A DNA stretch of 64,000 nt from Haloferax mediterranei ATCC 33500 (GTDB lineage: Archaea > Halobacteriota > Halobacteria > Halobacteriales > Haloferacaceae). Positions 18,183 to 26,667 of the stretch are shown one piece after another (positions within the stretch are counted from its first letter, which is position 1; each line of letters begins with the position of its first letter). The translations under genes and the position numbers were made by a program. A model generated the notes under the pieces. It saw only the letters and a list, made by a program, of their open reading frames with translations, did not search any database and had not been told where the DNA came from. The stretch is from positions 682,001-746,000 of the forward strand of contig NC_017941.2 of NCBI RefSeq assembly GCF_000306765.2, given 5' to 3'.

Positions 18183-19274
18183 ATGACTGATTGGGCGGCG
18201 TTCGCTGGTATCACCGGCTTCGTGCTCGCCGTCCTGCTTTCTCTCGCACATCTCTCACGGGGGATTCCCCACGGAGACGGTGCCGATTCGACTTCTTTCG
18301 ACGACTCCGACGCCCGAGCGACAGCACCCGACGAACCTGCTCCGTCTCCGAGCGAGGGAGACGAGAGGTCACGGGTTACCGCCGACATTCAGACCGACGC
18401 TAGTTTGCAGGCCGCTGCTGACGCTCACGCGACAACAGACGCAGTAAACAGGGCGGAGACGGCAGATACAGCGGAGACGACAGAGACGACAGAGACGGCA
18501 GGGACGACAGAGACGACAGAGACGGCAGGGACGACAGAGACGGCGGAGATACCAGACACAGAGAGGACGGGCGATACGGCAGAAACACCAGTTGCAGCGG
18601 AGACAGCAACCGCAACAGACGCACATGACCTCGCCTCGCCCAGCGAACCACCCGTCTCTGGGTCGGCGATATCAGAGTTCGCGTCGACGCCGACGGACTA
18701 CCCGCCGCATCTCCTCCTCGCCAACGTCGCCATCTCGCAGGCGCTTCTGGGCGGCTTCCTCGGTCTCGGCGCGTGGTACGCCGAGATTCCGCCCGGCGCG
18801 CTCGGACTCTCGCTCGCCGACGTCCCGACGAAAATCGGTCTCGGCGTCGCACTCGGTGTCACCCTCTACGTGGTGAACCGAGTGGGTTCATCCGTCAGCA
18901 AGCAGTTCGGCCTCGTCCCTGACGAGGAACTCCGGGAGTCGTTGACTCCCCGGTCGTTGGTGGGTTGGGTGCTGTTGTTCGCCGTTGCCCTCCCACTCAT
19001 CGCGGGATTCGAAGAATTTCTGTTTCGAGGGGCGCTCATCGGTGCCGTTGCGGCCGGATTCGACGTGTCGCCGTGGCTCATGGCATCCCTCTCGTCGGTG
19101 ACGTTCGGCCTCGGCCACGGCGCACAGGGTCGACTCGGAATCATCGTGACCGGACTGCTCGGATTCGTGCTCGCGGCGGCGTTCGTCCTCACCGGGAGTC
19201 TGCTCGTCGTTATCGTCGCTCACTACCTCGTGAACGCGCTGGAGTTCGTGGGCCACGAAGTGTTTGACTGGTGA
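18183..19274 (+). CDS. CPBP-family intramembrane metalloprotease with Thr/Glu-rich repeat linker
   Basis: 363 residues. One N-terminal helix is followed by a long hydrophilic region with Thr-Glu repeats (about residues 95-150), then a six-to-eight helix domain. CPBP motifs are EEFLFRG (diglutamate) near residue 280, FGLGHG, and a final HYLVNALEF. The family are Rce1-like intramembrane proteases, many of unknown substrate. It begins 6 bp after lonB on the same strand, so the two proteases are very likely co-transcribed. The tether between the anchor helix and the catalytic domain is unusual for a CPBP protein. Confidence 0.85.
   Translation: MTDWAAFAGITGFVLAVLLSLAHLSRGIPHGDGADSTSFDDSDARATAPDEPAPSPSEGDERSRVTADIQTDASLQAAADAHATTDAVNRAETADTAETTETTETAGTTETTETAGTTETAEIPDTERTGDTAETPVAAETATATDAHDLASPSEPPVSGSAISEFASTPTDYPPHLLLANVAISQALLGGFLGLGAWYAEIPPGALGLSLADVPTKIGLGVALGVTLYVVNRVGSSVSKQFGLVPDEELRESLTPRSLVGWVLLFAVALPLIAGFEEFLFRGALIGAVAAGFDVSPWLMASLSSVTFGLGHGAQGRLGIIVTGLLGFVLAAAFVLTGSLLVVIVAHYLVNALEFVGHEVFDW
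18476..18546 (+). repeat. 27-bp in-frame tandem repeat in the CPBP linker
   Basis: Two perfect 27-bp copies (18476-18502 and 18503-18529) plus a 17-bp partial copy, rich in GACAGAGAC. Since 27 is a multiple of three, each copy adds nine residues (a TTETTETAG-type unit). Such repeats expand or contract by slippage without breaking the frame. They sit in the hydrophilic linker, not in the catalytic domain. Confidence 0.9.
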
Positions 19275-19358
19275 CGGCCGACTACAGGCAACTCCGTCGC
19301 TGACGTTGGGTTCCCGACGTGGGGATGTGTTCAAGTGCCCGCGTCCCGCGTAGCCAGT

Positions 19359-19697
19359 ATGGACATCGACACGAAGCGACTGACGCAAGCGGGGTTGATT
19401 GGTTATATCGCGCTCGTCGTCGCATCTCTCGTCACGGGAAACCCGACGCTCCAACTCGCAGCTGATGCCGCTTTCGGTGTCACAGCGATTCTTCTCGGTG
19501 TCGTTACACTCCGTATTCCGGTCGACAGTCAGTTACGATACGTCGCCGGCGGCGGATTCATTATCGCTGGACTCGCCCAATTTGCCGAGATAGTGACCGG
19601 GATGCAGTCGGTCCAACTGGCGAGTACGCTGTTTCTTCTCGCCGGACTGTTCGGCTACCTCTCACTCCGGCGGCAGACCGACGCGATGCCGTTCTGA
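19359..19697 (+). CDS. small four-helix membrane protein
   Basis: 112 residues from ATG 19359 (MDIDTKRLTQAGLIGYIALVV). Four hydrophobic segments are visible: residues about 9-28, 34-51, 60-80 and 87-104. There is no recognised motif or domain. It follows the CPBP gene by 84 bp on the same strand and precedes the convergent alkyltransferase-like gene. I do not recognise the family. A short helix-bundle integral membrane protein of unknown function is all the sequence supports. Confidence 0.6.
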   Translation: MDIDTKRLTQAGLIGYIALVVASLVTGNPTLQLAADAAFGVTAILLGVVTLRIPVDSQLRYVAGGGFIIAGLAQFAEIVTGMQSVQLASTLFLLAGLFGYLSLRRQTDAMPF

Positions 19698-19746
19698 CGT
19701 TCTAGACCGTTCTGAATCGTCCTTAGTTAGGTCCGTTCTAACGTTC

Positions 19747-20202
19747 TTAGAGTCCTTCTGACCGACGGAGCGCCTCGACAACTTCGTCTGGGGCGGCACT
19801 CGGTCCATCTCTCACCCGGTGGTCGGGGACGACGACTGGCACCGGGTTCGAGGCGAGCGCGTCCCGAACGATACGCTCTGAGTCGTCGTCCTCTGGGTCT
19901 AACCCCGCCATACGGACGAGTAGTGAGACGTCGACAGTATCCCCACGCGGGACGTTACGAAGCGCCTCCAACACGCTGCGCTGGTCGGTAGAGACGGTCA
20001 GCCCAATCGGAACGGCGCTCAAGTCGACTTCCGCGCCGTCGATGGCATCGAGGACTGTGTCGAGATAGTTGTGCTCCGACTCGGTGTCTGCCGGGAGTGA
20101 GTCCGGAAACGAGACGCTGATGACTTTTCCGCCAGCCACGCCAATCTGAGCGGGTCGGCCGAGCGTCGACGATTCACGTGCGTAGATTCCGGAGATATCC
20201 AT
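19747..20202 (-). CDS. alkyltransferase-like protein (MGMT fold, catalytic Cys replaced by Asp)
   Basis: 151 residues from ATG 20202 (MDISGIYARESS). The C-terminal half aligns with the DNA-binding domain of O6-alkylguanine-DNA alkyltransferase: VPRGDTVDVSLLVRMAGL is the HTH equivalent, followed by DALASNPVPVVVPDHRVRDG. The true enzyme has NPVPLVVPCHRV at that place, with Cys as the methyl acceptor. Here the acceptor Cys is Asp, so alkyl transfer is not expected. Proteins of this sort (ATL) bind alkylated DNA and hand it to nucleotide excision repair. A true MGMT lies at 24147-24569. The gene is divergent from trpC. Confidence 0.75.
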   Translation of the reverse strand: MDISGIYARESSTLGRPAQIGVAGGKVISVSFPDSLPADTESEHNYLDTVLDAIDGAEVDLSAVPIGLTVSTDQRSVLEALRNVPRGDTVDVSLLVRMAGLDPEDDDSERIVRDALASNPVPVVVPDHRVRDGPSAAPDEVVEALRRSEGL

Positions 20203-20336
20203 ATGTTCGCGTCCCCTCGCCGGACGCTTGACCCTTCCGGCGGCGACTGCCGTTCTTCTCATCAATCGCACGCTCAGCATTCTGCCACTCGCGCGTACGC
20301 GAGAGACGGTGAGTGTCCCCGCCGACGCAAACCTTA

Positions 20337-20362
20337 TGTACAAATGAGTCCGTCAGTGTACA
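20337..20362 (+). promoter_or_regulatory. two TGTACA boxes in the trpC promoter
   Basis: TGTACA occurs at 20337-20342 and again at 20357-20362, 20 bp apart (two helical turns), with the second ending 3 bp before the trpC ATG at 20366. The first overlaps the TATA-like CTTATGTA, the second the likely transcript start of a short-leader or leaderless message. TGTACA is the TRP box bound by TrpY in Methanothermobacter. A similar repressor acting here is an inference. Confidence 0.55.
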
Positions 20363-20365
20363 GTA

Positions 20366-21124
20366 ATGAACGCTAGTGGAGGCGGATTAGCACCCGAAGT
20401 GCGCGCCATTCTGGATGCCGCACGGGAGCGACCGGGCGGCGACACACGTCTTTCGGTCGACTCGCGGCCGTTTCCGGACGCCGTGGCCGCGACAGCGGAT
20501 GCCGGTCGGGTTCCGGTCATCGCCGAAGTGAAGCCCACGAGTCCGACAACGGACGGTGTCCGAGACGACGACCCAGTCGAACTGGCCCGCGAGATGGTCG
20601 GCGGCGGCGCGACAGCGTTGTCGGTGCTCACCGAACCTGAACACTTCGGCGGGTCAACGGAGTCGCTTCGACGTATCCGCGAGGCTGTCGACGTGCCCGT
20701 ACTACGGAAGGATTTCATCTTGCGCGAGGAGCAACTCGACGCGGTCGAGTCGGACCTTATTCTCCTTATCGCGCGGTTCGTTGGTGAAGACCTCCCAGAC
20801 CTCGTTGCGGCGGCCCGCAACCGCGGGTTCCAACCGCTCGTCGAGGTGCACACGCGTGAAGAACTCACCGCGGCGCTCGCGGCAGGCGCAGATATTATCG
20901 GCGTCAACAATCGTGACCTCGGGAAGCTTGAAGTCGACCTCGGAACGTTCGAGGAACTCGCACCTGAAGCTCCCGACGACGTGCTTCTCGTCGCGGAGAG
21001 TGGCGTGAAGACGACCGATGACGTTCGGCGGATGCGCGAGGCCGGTGCCGACGCCCTCCTCGTCGGGACCGCCATCATGGACGGCGACGTGCGACAGAAT
21101 ACTGAAAATCTAACAACACAATGA
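20366..21124 (+). CDS. trpC: indole-3-glycerol phosphate synthase
   Basis: 252 residues. TIM-barrel enzyme that closes and decarboxylates CdRP to indole-3-glycerol phosphate, the fourth step of tryptophan synthesis. Family motifs seen are [12 protein letters not shown] near the N-terminus (catalytic Lys region), [31 protein letters not shown] and [17 protein letters not shown] with [12 protein letters not shown] at the end. It opens the trpCBA operon and its stop overlaps the trpB start by four bases. Two TGTACA boxes lie in its promoter. Confidence 0.93.
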   Translation: MNASGGGLAPEVRAILDAARERPGGDTRLSVDSRPFPDAVAATADAGRVPVIAEVKPTSPTTDGVRDDDPVELAREMVGGGATALSVLTEPEHFGGSTESLRRIREAVDVPVLRKDFILREEQLDAVESDLILLIARFVGEDLPDLVAAARNRGFQPLVEVHTREELTAALAAGADIIGVNNRDLGKLEVDLGTFEELAPEAPDDVLLVAESGVKTTDDVRRMREAGADALLVGTAIMDGDVRQNTENLTTQ

Positions 21125-22395
21125 GTGTAGACGGCAAATTCGGCGACTACGGCGGACAGTACGTTCCCGAGGCCTTGATGCCGGCCATCGAGGAACTGAA
21201 CGATGCGTACGAGCGGTACGTCCTGAACAACGAAGACGGCTTCATGGACGACTTCCGCGCACGATTGCGGGACTTCGGCGGACGACCGACGCCTCTCCAG
21301 CGCGCCGGCCGTCTCTCGAAGCGGTACGGCCGCGAGGTCTACCTCAAGCGAGAAGACCTCGTCCACGGCGGCGCACACAAACTCAACAACGCCCTCGGGC
21401 AGGTCTTGCTCGCGAAGTACATGGGCAAGGAACGAATCATCGCGGAGACGGGCGCGGGCCAGCATGGTACTGCCACGGCGATGGCTTGCGCGCACCTCGA
21501 CATCCCCTGCGAAATCTACATGGGCAAACGCGACATCAACCGACAGCGACCCAACGTCTTCCGGATGAAACTCAACGGCTCGGAAGTCAACCCGGTTACC
21601 GTCGGTCGCGGCACGCTCAAGGAGGCCATCTCCGAGACGATGCGCGACTGGGCGACCAACGTCGAAGACACGCACTACGTCATCGGCTCCGTGGTCGGCC
21701 CGCACCCCTTCCCGAGCATGGTTCGGGACTTCCAGGCGGTCATCTCCGAGGAAGCGCGGACGCAAGCCCACGAGCAGATGGGACGACTCCCCGACGCCGT
21801 CATCGCGTGCGCTGGCGGCGGGTCGAACACGATGGGCGCGTTCGCCGAGTTCGTGGAGGATGATGAAACCAGCCTCTACGCCGTCGAAGCCGGCGGTTCG
21901 ACGCTCGAAGTCGACGAAGAAGCGGGTGTCGCCCCTAATTCGGCCTCGCTCACGACCGGCAGCGAAGGAATCCTCCACGGCGCTCGAACCCTCCTCTTGC
22001 AGGACCGCGACGGCCAGATTATGGAGTCGCATTCGGTCTCGTCGGGTCTCGACTATGCCGGTGTCGGCCCGGAACTCGCACACCTCGTCGATACCGGTCG
22101 CGTCACCGCCGTCAACGTCGACGACGATGAAGCCCTGACCGCATTCCACCGTCTCTCCCAGTTGGAGGGCATCATTCCCGCGTTGGAGACGGCCCACGCC
22201 TTCGGTTACCTCGAACAGGTCGCAGGTCCCGATGCTCCCGCAGACAGCGACGAAGAGGCCGACGACCTCGGCGAGTTCGTCGTCGTCAACGTCTCCGGCC
22301 GCGGCGACAAGGACCTCGAATCGGCCATCGAGGAGACCTACGAGCGCGACATCGATATCGCGCCGAACATGGACGAGTTCACGGGGGGACTGTAA
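21121..22395 (+). CDS. trpB: tryptophan synthase beta chain
   Basis: 424 residues. The PLP lysine is K87 in [10 protein letters not shown]. The phosphate-binding loop is [10 protein letters not shown] and the allosteric sites [10 protein letters not shown] are all present, so this is a normal TrpB1 rather than TrpB2. It condenses indole with serine to tryptophan and receives indole from TrpA through a tunnel. The start overlaps trpC by four bases and its stop overlaps the trpA ATG by one base (TAATG). Confidence 0.94.
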   Translation: MSVDGKFGDYGGQYVPEALMPAIEELNDAYERYVLNNEDGFMDDFRARLRDFGGRPTPLQRAGRLSKRYGREVYLKREDLVHGGAHKLNNALGQVLLAKYMGKERIIAETGAGQHGTATAMACAHLDIPCEIYMGKRDINRQRPNVFRMKLNGSEVNPVTVGRGTLKEAISETMRDWATNVEDTHYVIGSVVGPHPFPSMVRDFQAVISEEARTQAHEQMGRLPDAVIACAGGGSNTMGAFAEFVEDDETSLYAVEAGGSTLEVDEEAGVAPNSASLTTGSEGILHGARTLLLQDRDGQIMESHSVSSGLDYAGVGPELAHLVDTGRVTAVNVDDDEALTAFHRLSQLEGIIPALETAHAFGYLEQVAGPDAPADSDEEADDLGEFVVVNVSGRGDKDLESAIEETYERDIDIAPNMDEFTGGL

Positions 22396-23228
22396 TGTCG
22401 CTCGAAGACGCCTTCGCCGACGGCCCGGCGTTCATTCCGTATCTCGCCGCCGGCGACCCGGATTACGAGTCCTCCCTCGAATACGTGGAGGCGCTCGAAC
22501 GCGGCGGCGCGGATATTATCGAACTCGGCTTGCCCTTCTCCGAACCCGTCGCGGAGGGGCCGACCATCCAGAACGCGGTCGTTCGCTCGCTCGAAAGCGG
22601 CATGACGCCGACGCGATTCTTCGAGTTCGTCGAAGACCTCGACGTGTCGGTGCCGCTCGTCTGTATGACCTACTACAACCTCATCTACCGCTACGGTGAT
22701 AACTCCGGCCCGCGCCCGTTCGTCGAGAAGGCGGCCGACGTCGGCATCGAGGGATTCGTCGTTCCCGACCTGCCCGCCGAAGAGTCCGACCCGCTCCGCG
22801 AGGCGTGCGACGAGTTCGGTCTCGACCTCGTGTTCATCGTCGCGCCGACGACCCGCGGCGAGCGTCTCGAACGCATCATGCAGCAGGTCTCTGGGTACGT
22901 CTACGTCCAGGCGCGACTCGGCACGACCGGCGCGCAGACGAGCGTCTCCGACCAGACTGATTCGTCGCTCGCCCGCCTGAGCGAATACGACGTGCCCAAG
23001 GCAGTCGGGTTCGGAATCAGTAGCGGTGACCACGCCGAACGAATCGTCCGAAGCGGTGCTGACGGTATTATCGTCGGGAGCGCGCTCGTCGATATCGTGG
23101 CCGCGGGCCATGAGGACGGTGACGACCCGGGAACGGTCGCTGACCGCCTCGAAACGCTCGCCCGCGAACTTAAAGAAGGCGCACTCTCGGGTGCTTCGCA
23201 ACGCCCACCGCATTCGGAACGCACATAA
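22395..23228 (+). CDS. trpA: tryptophan synthase alpha chain
   Basis: 277 residues. TIM barrel cleaving indole-3-glycerol phosphate to indole and glyceraldehyde 3-phosphate. The catalytic glutamate lies in [21 protein letters not shown] (near residue 46), the aspartate in the YNLIYRYG to PDLPAEES region, and the phosphate site includes [13 protein letters not shown] and [12 protein letters not shown]. Last gene of the trpCBA operon, directly coupled to trpB. In H. volcanii trpA is commonly used as an auxotrophic marker. Confidence 0.94.
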   Translation: MSLEDAFADGPAFIPYLAAGDPDYESSLEYVEALERGGADIIELGLPFSEPVAEGPTIQNAVVRSLESGMTPTRFFEFVEDLDVSVPLVCMTYYNLIYRYGDNSGPRPFVEKAADVGIEGFVVPDLPAEESDPLREACDEFGLDLVFIVAPTTRGERLERIMQQVSGYVYVQARLGTTGAQTSVSDQTDSSLARLSEYDVPKAVGFGISSGDHAERIVRSGADGIIVGSALVDIVAAGHEDGDDPGTVADRLETLARELKEGALSGASQRPPHSERT

Positions 23229-23252
23229 CTGCTCTGTCACCCTTTCTCATAC

Positions 23253-24053
23253 ATGAACACTGACGTTGGCATCTCTGCACGACTCGAACGCATCTCCACA
23301 GACGGACGATACCTCGTCGTCCCGATGGACCACGGAATCACGCTCGGCCCGGTCAAAGGCCTCGTGGACATCGAATCGACAATCGACGGCATCACACGTG
23401 GTGGCGCGGACGCCGTCCTCACACACAAGGGGACAGCACCTCGCGTCCACCCGAATAAAAACGGCAAAGGCTACATCGTCCACGTAAATGGCTCGACGGT
23501 AATCGGCCCGGACGAAAACGACAAACGGCTCACCGGCACCGTCGAAGACGCGCTTCGCGTCGGTGCCGACGCCGTCTCGTTCCACATCAACGTCGGGTCG
23601 GACTACGAACCCGACCAGATGACGCAACTCGCAAATCTCTGTTCTCGCGCCGCCGACTTCGGCGTCCCCGTTCTCGCGATGTCCTACGCGCGCGGCCCCG
23701 GAATCGACGAACAGGACCCGGAAGCACTCGCACACGCCGTCCGACTCGCCGAGGAAGTCGGTGCCGACGTGGTGAAGACGGCCTACACCGGCGATGCGGA
23801 TACGTTCAGCCGCGTCGTCGAGGCCACGCGCCTGCCCGTCGTCATCGCTGGCGGCAGTCGCGGCACCGACCGCGAGACGGTCGAGATGGTCCGCGGGACG
23901 ATGGACGCCGGTGCCGCCGGTGTCTCGATGGGCCGGTCTATCTTCCAGCACGACGACCCCGAAGCTATCACCCGCGCCGTGAGTGCTGTCATCCACGACG
24001 ACGCCGACGTCGACACCGCGCTCGAACGCGCCGGGCTCGGTCTCGAAGCGTAA
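23253..24053 (+). CDS. fba2: 2-amino-3,7-dideoxy-D-threo-hept-6-ulosonate synthase (class I aldolase-like)
   Basis: 266 residues. DeoC/LacD-type aldolase: LVVPMDHGITLGPVKGL near residue 24, and the Schiff-base lysine in ADVVKTAYTGD near residue 175, with GGSRGTDRETVEMV and GAAGVSMGRSIFQHDDPEAI at the phosphate site. In archaea that lack the classical DAHP pathway, this enzyme makes ADH, which DHQ synthase II (31894-33069 here) converts to 3-dehydroquinate. It starts 24 bp after trpA on the same strand, so the shikimate entry step and tryptophan synthesis may share a transcript. Confidence 0.9.
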   Translation: MNTDVGISARLERISTDGRYLVVPMDHGITLGPVKGLVDIESTIDGITRGGADAVLTHKGTAPRVHPNKNGKGYIVHVNGSTVIGPDENDKRLTGTVEDALRVGADAVSFHINVGSDYEPDQMTQLANLCSRAADFGVPVLAMSYARGPGIDEQDPEALAHAVRLAEEVGADVVKTAYTGDADTFSRVVEATRLPVVIAGGSRGTDRETVEMVRGTMDAGAAGVSMGRSIFQHDDPEAITRAVSAVIHDDADVDTALERAGLGLEA

Positions 24054-24146
24054 CGCGCTCTCTATTTCCGCGACGACTGTTTCTCTCCTCTCTGCTTACA
24101 GAGCGGACGCCATAGATAGATAGTCGCCGAGTGCGAAAGGTAGTCG

Positions 24147-24569
24147 ATGCACGTCACGATGTGGGGGTTCGATGTGGAACTCGACGAGCGACTGGTCGAC
24201 ACTTCGGCAGACGACCTCTGCGACCAGCTTTCCGAGTACGAACAGGGTGCGCGCAGGTCGTTCGACGCCGACGTTCACATTCCCGACTCGTTCACTGGGG
24301 ATGTGATGCGGGCGATGCTCGACATCCCATACGGCGAGACTCGAACCTACGGGCAGATTGCAGAGGTGGTGGGAAGCCACCCTGTCGCCATCGGACAGGC
24401 CTGCGGGCGAAACCCAGTACCGCTGGTTGTCCCGTGTCACCGTGTCGTCGGTTCGGACTCGCTCGGCGGCTTTTCGGCTGCGGGTGGAACTGACCTGAAG
24501 CGAGCGCTACTCGCCCACGAGCGCGACGAAGAGACAGAGCAGTTGGTACTATCCGCGTATCGCTCGTAG
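24147..24569 (+). CDS. ogt: methylated-DNA--protein-cysteine methyltransferase
   Basis: 140 residues. The C-terminal domain has the HTH IPYGETRTYGQIAEVVGSHPVAIGQACG, the acceptor cysteine in NPVPLVVPCHRVVGSDSLGGFSAAGG and the guanine-flipping region. It transfers O6-alkyl groups from guanine to its own Cys in one suicide step. The N-terminal domain is short (about 50 residues). A paralogue lacking the Cys lies at 19747-20202. It is followed by a GNAT gene 12 bp downstream. Confidence 0.92.
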   Translation: MHVTMWGFDVELDERLVDTSADDLCDQLSEYEQGARRSFDADVHIPDSFTGDVMRAMLDIPYGETRTYGQIAEVVGSHPVAIGQACGRNPVPLVVPCHRVVGSDSLGGFSAAGGTDLKRALLAHERDEETEQLVLSAYRS

Positions 24570-24581
24570 ATTCGGGAACGT

Positions 24582-25061
24582 ATGGTTCACGTTCGCCCCG
24601 CTACACCGGACGACGCACCCCATATTTTGGCTCTCCACGTCGAATCTATCCGCGCTTTTGGCCCGACGGCATACGACGAAACGCAGGTTGCGGCGTGGGC
24701 CGAGAAAGACGGCGGTGTCGAGCAGTATCCGCTCGACGATGAAGCTCACCACCTCGTGGTCGCGGAGAAGAATGACAATATCGTCGGCTACGGACATCTG
24801 ATTCCGAAAGCCCAAGAAACCCGGGCGGTGTACGTGCATCCGGACTATGGCCGTCAGGGCGTCGGTTCGGCTATCCTCACTCATCTAGAAGGACGTGCCC
24901 GTGAAGAGGGCGTAGCGTATCTCGAACTCTGGGCATCGCGTAATGCAGTCGCGTTCTACGAACGGATGGGTTATCAGCGGATTGGGGACGAAACAATCGA
25001 GAAGCAGTACGAGGGGCGTCGAGTACCGCTTTCGGTGGTCGTGATGGAGAAGTCGCTCTGA
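24582..25061 (+). CDS. GNAT-family N-acetyltransferase
   Basis: 159 residues. The acetyl-CoA binding motif A is AVYVHPDYGRQGVGSAILTHLEGRA (Q/R-x-x-G-x-G/A) around residue 85; motif B follows as YLELWASRNAVAFYERMGYQRIG. The protein is of the size and layout of ribosomal or small-molecule acetyltransferases. Acceptor unknown. It is 12 bp downstream of the alkyltransferase and on the same strand, so co-transcription is likely. Confidence 0.85.
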   Translation: MVHVRPATPDDAPHILALHVESIRAFGPTAYDETQVAAWAEKDGGVEQYPLDDEAHHLVVAEKNDNIVGYGHLIPKAQETRAVYVHPDYGRQGVGSAILTHLEGRAREEGVAYLELWASRNAVAFYERMGYQRIGDETIEKQYEGRRVPLSVVVMEKSL

Positions 25062-25158
25062 CGGACGAGTACCGTTCGAAAACGCACTTTTCTTCGTAAC
25101 GACCGAGCGAACCGACCTCATTTTTGTGTTTATACCGCTGGCTCGAATCTACAGCACC

Positions 25159-25794
25159 ATGCCTCGCGTACAATTGCGGGTCGACGGCGGTCCGGTAACA
25201 GATACCTTGGCCGACATCTCGACCGCGTTCCCAGACGCTGTGTTCCGCGTCCTGTCAGCCCTTCCCGACGGTGATTTTCTATTCGATATCGTCGAAGTGA
25301 CGACGGTCGATGCGGACGAACTCGTCGAGCACCTCTCGGAGACTCCCGCAGTACGCTCCTTCGAGGTCCTTCACGCGGACGACGAACGGGTACTCCTGCA
25401 GTTCGTCGTTCCGACTTCGGTGACGTACTCCGCGCTCGTCGCCGCCGAAATTATCCCGCAACAGCCAGTCTCACTTCGAGACGGCTGGTACAGAAACGGC
25501 GTAACTGCCTCACACGAGCAGTTGTCCGCGTATCTGCGTGAGTTGGTCGCGGCTGAAGTTCCGTACGAGATCGCTTCGGTGTCTCAGACGTTCGATTCGA
25601 ACGAACTGCTTACGAGTCGCCAGTGGGAGTTCGTGACCGAAGCGGTCGAACGGGGATTCTACGACACTCCGCGACGGTGTACACTCGACGAATTGGCCGA
25701 GGTGCTGGACATCAACTTGTCGGCGGCGAGCCGATTGCGTCACCGAGCCGAGAGCCGACTGGCAAAAGCGTACGTCATCGATGCAGCGCCGTAG
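25159..25794 (+). CDS. Bat-type (HTH-10) transcriptional regulator
   Basis: 211 residues from ATG 25159 (MPRVQLRVDGG). The N-terminal part is a beta-rich sensing domain (FRVLSALPDGDFLFDIVEVTTVDADELVEHL); the C-terminal HTH-10 is LTSRQWEFVTEAVERGFYDTPRRCTLDELAEVLDINLSAASRLRHRAESRLAKAY. It resembles the 11103-11765 regulator but is not a close copy. The open frame starts 33 bp earlier but MFIPLARIYST has no conserved counterpart. Nitroreductase and EamA genes downstream are possible targets. Confidence 0.8.
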   Translation: MPRVQLRVDGGPVTDTLADISTAFPDAVFRVLSALPDGDFLFDIVEVTTVDADELVEHLSETPAVRSFEVLHADDERVLLQFVVPTSVTYSALVAAEIIPQQPVSLRDGWYRNGVTASHEQLSAYLRELVAAEVPYEIASVSQTFDSNELLTSRQWEFVTEAVERGFYDTPRRCTLDELAEVLDINLSAASRLRHRAESRLAKAYVIDAAP

Positions 25795-25962
25795 CTCGGG
25801 TCGAGAGACGACGGAATCACTCGTCCTCGTACCCGTATCGTGGGTTATATCTCCCAATAGAGTTCCGCGTTGGCGACACGAGGCAATTGCGGCTTAGCGT
25901 ACGGTCAAATACAACCATACTGGTTCGTGTGTGGAATATCGCCCGAGAATCATACGGGATGG

Positions 25963-25973
25963 AGTATTTAAAA
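25963..25973 (+). promoter_or_regulatory. TATA box of nitroreductase gene
   Basis: The word AGTATTTAAAA lies about 60 bp upstream of GTG 26026 in an otherwise GC-rich region. A start about 25 bp downstream would leave a leader of roughly 30 nt. It is the only good TATA candidate in the 231-bp gap between the Bat regulator and the nitroreductase. Confidence 0.5.
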
Positions 25974-26025
25974 ACAGAATATAGTTTCCACGCAGATTCT
26001 CCCTCACATCTCGATTAGTACTGCT

Positions 26026-26661
26026 GTGGTTGAATCCAATCCGCAAGCCGAATTTCGAACCGATATCAGTGAGTACCGTACTCCGAGCTACGATATCGCG
26101 CCGGTGTTCGTGAATCGATGGTCTCCTCGAGCGATGACTGGCGAATCCCTCTCCGAAGACGAATTTATGCCGCTTTTCGAGGCGGCCCGGTGGGCACCGT
26201 CGGCGTTTAACGACCAACCGTGGCGCTTCCTGTATGCGACTCGGGAGAGCAATCACTGGGATACCTATCTCGGTCTTCTCTCTGAAGGCAATCGAGTCTG
26301 GGCGAAACGCGCCGCCGTGTTCGCCGTGATACTTTCGAAAACGACGTTCGACCACAACGGTACGCCGTCGCGAACACACTCGTTCGATTCGGGTGCTGCG
26401 TGGCAGAACTTGGCTCTTGAGGGATCGAGACGAGGGTTGGTCGTCCACGGGATTGGCGGGTTCGACTACGAGCGGACGGAAGCGACTCTCTCGATTCCAC
26501 CGGGCTACGCGGTCGAGGCGATGGCGGCAATTGGCGTCCGAGGTTCACCAGATACACTGCCCACGGGCCTGAGAGAACGTGAACAGCCGAGCGACCGGAA
26601 ACAACTGGCCGCTGTCGTCACCGACGGCGAGTTCGACTTCGCTGAAAGTGAAGGGCGCTGA
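26026..26661 (+). CDS. nitroreductase family protein
   Basis: 211 residues from GTG 26026. FMN-binding motifs of the family are seen: RWSPRAMTGESLSEDEFMPLFEAARWAPSAFNDQPWRFLYAT at residues 31-70, and DSGAAWQNLALEGSRRGLVVHGIGGFD about residue 125. The family reduces nitro compounds, quinones or flavins with NAD(P)H. It is followed after 6 bp by an EamA transporter on the same strand, which may exchange a related metabolite. Substrate not assignable. Confidence 0.85.
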   Translation: MVESNPQAEFRTDISEYRTPSYDIAPVFVNRWSPRAMTGESLSEDEFMPLFEAARWAPSAFNDQPWRFLYATRESNHWDTYLGLLSEGNRVWAKRAAVFAVILSKTTFDHNGTPSRTHSFDSGAAWQNLALEGSRRGLVVHGIGGFDYERTEATLSIPPGYAVEAMAAIGVRGSPDTLPTGLREREQPSDRKQLAAVVTDGEFDFAESEGR

Positions 26662-26667
26662 GTATCG

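Noticed and set aside
20288..20303. palindrome CTCGCGCGTACGCGAG upstream of trpC
   Set aside because: It lies further upstream in GC-rich sequence where such words are common. The TGTACA pair at the promoter itself is the better regulatory candidate.
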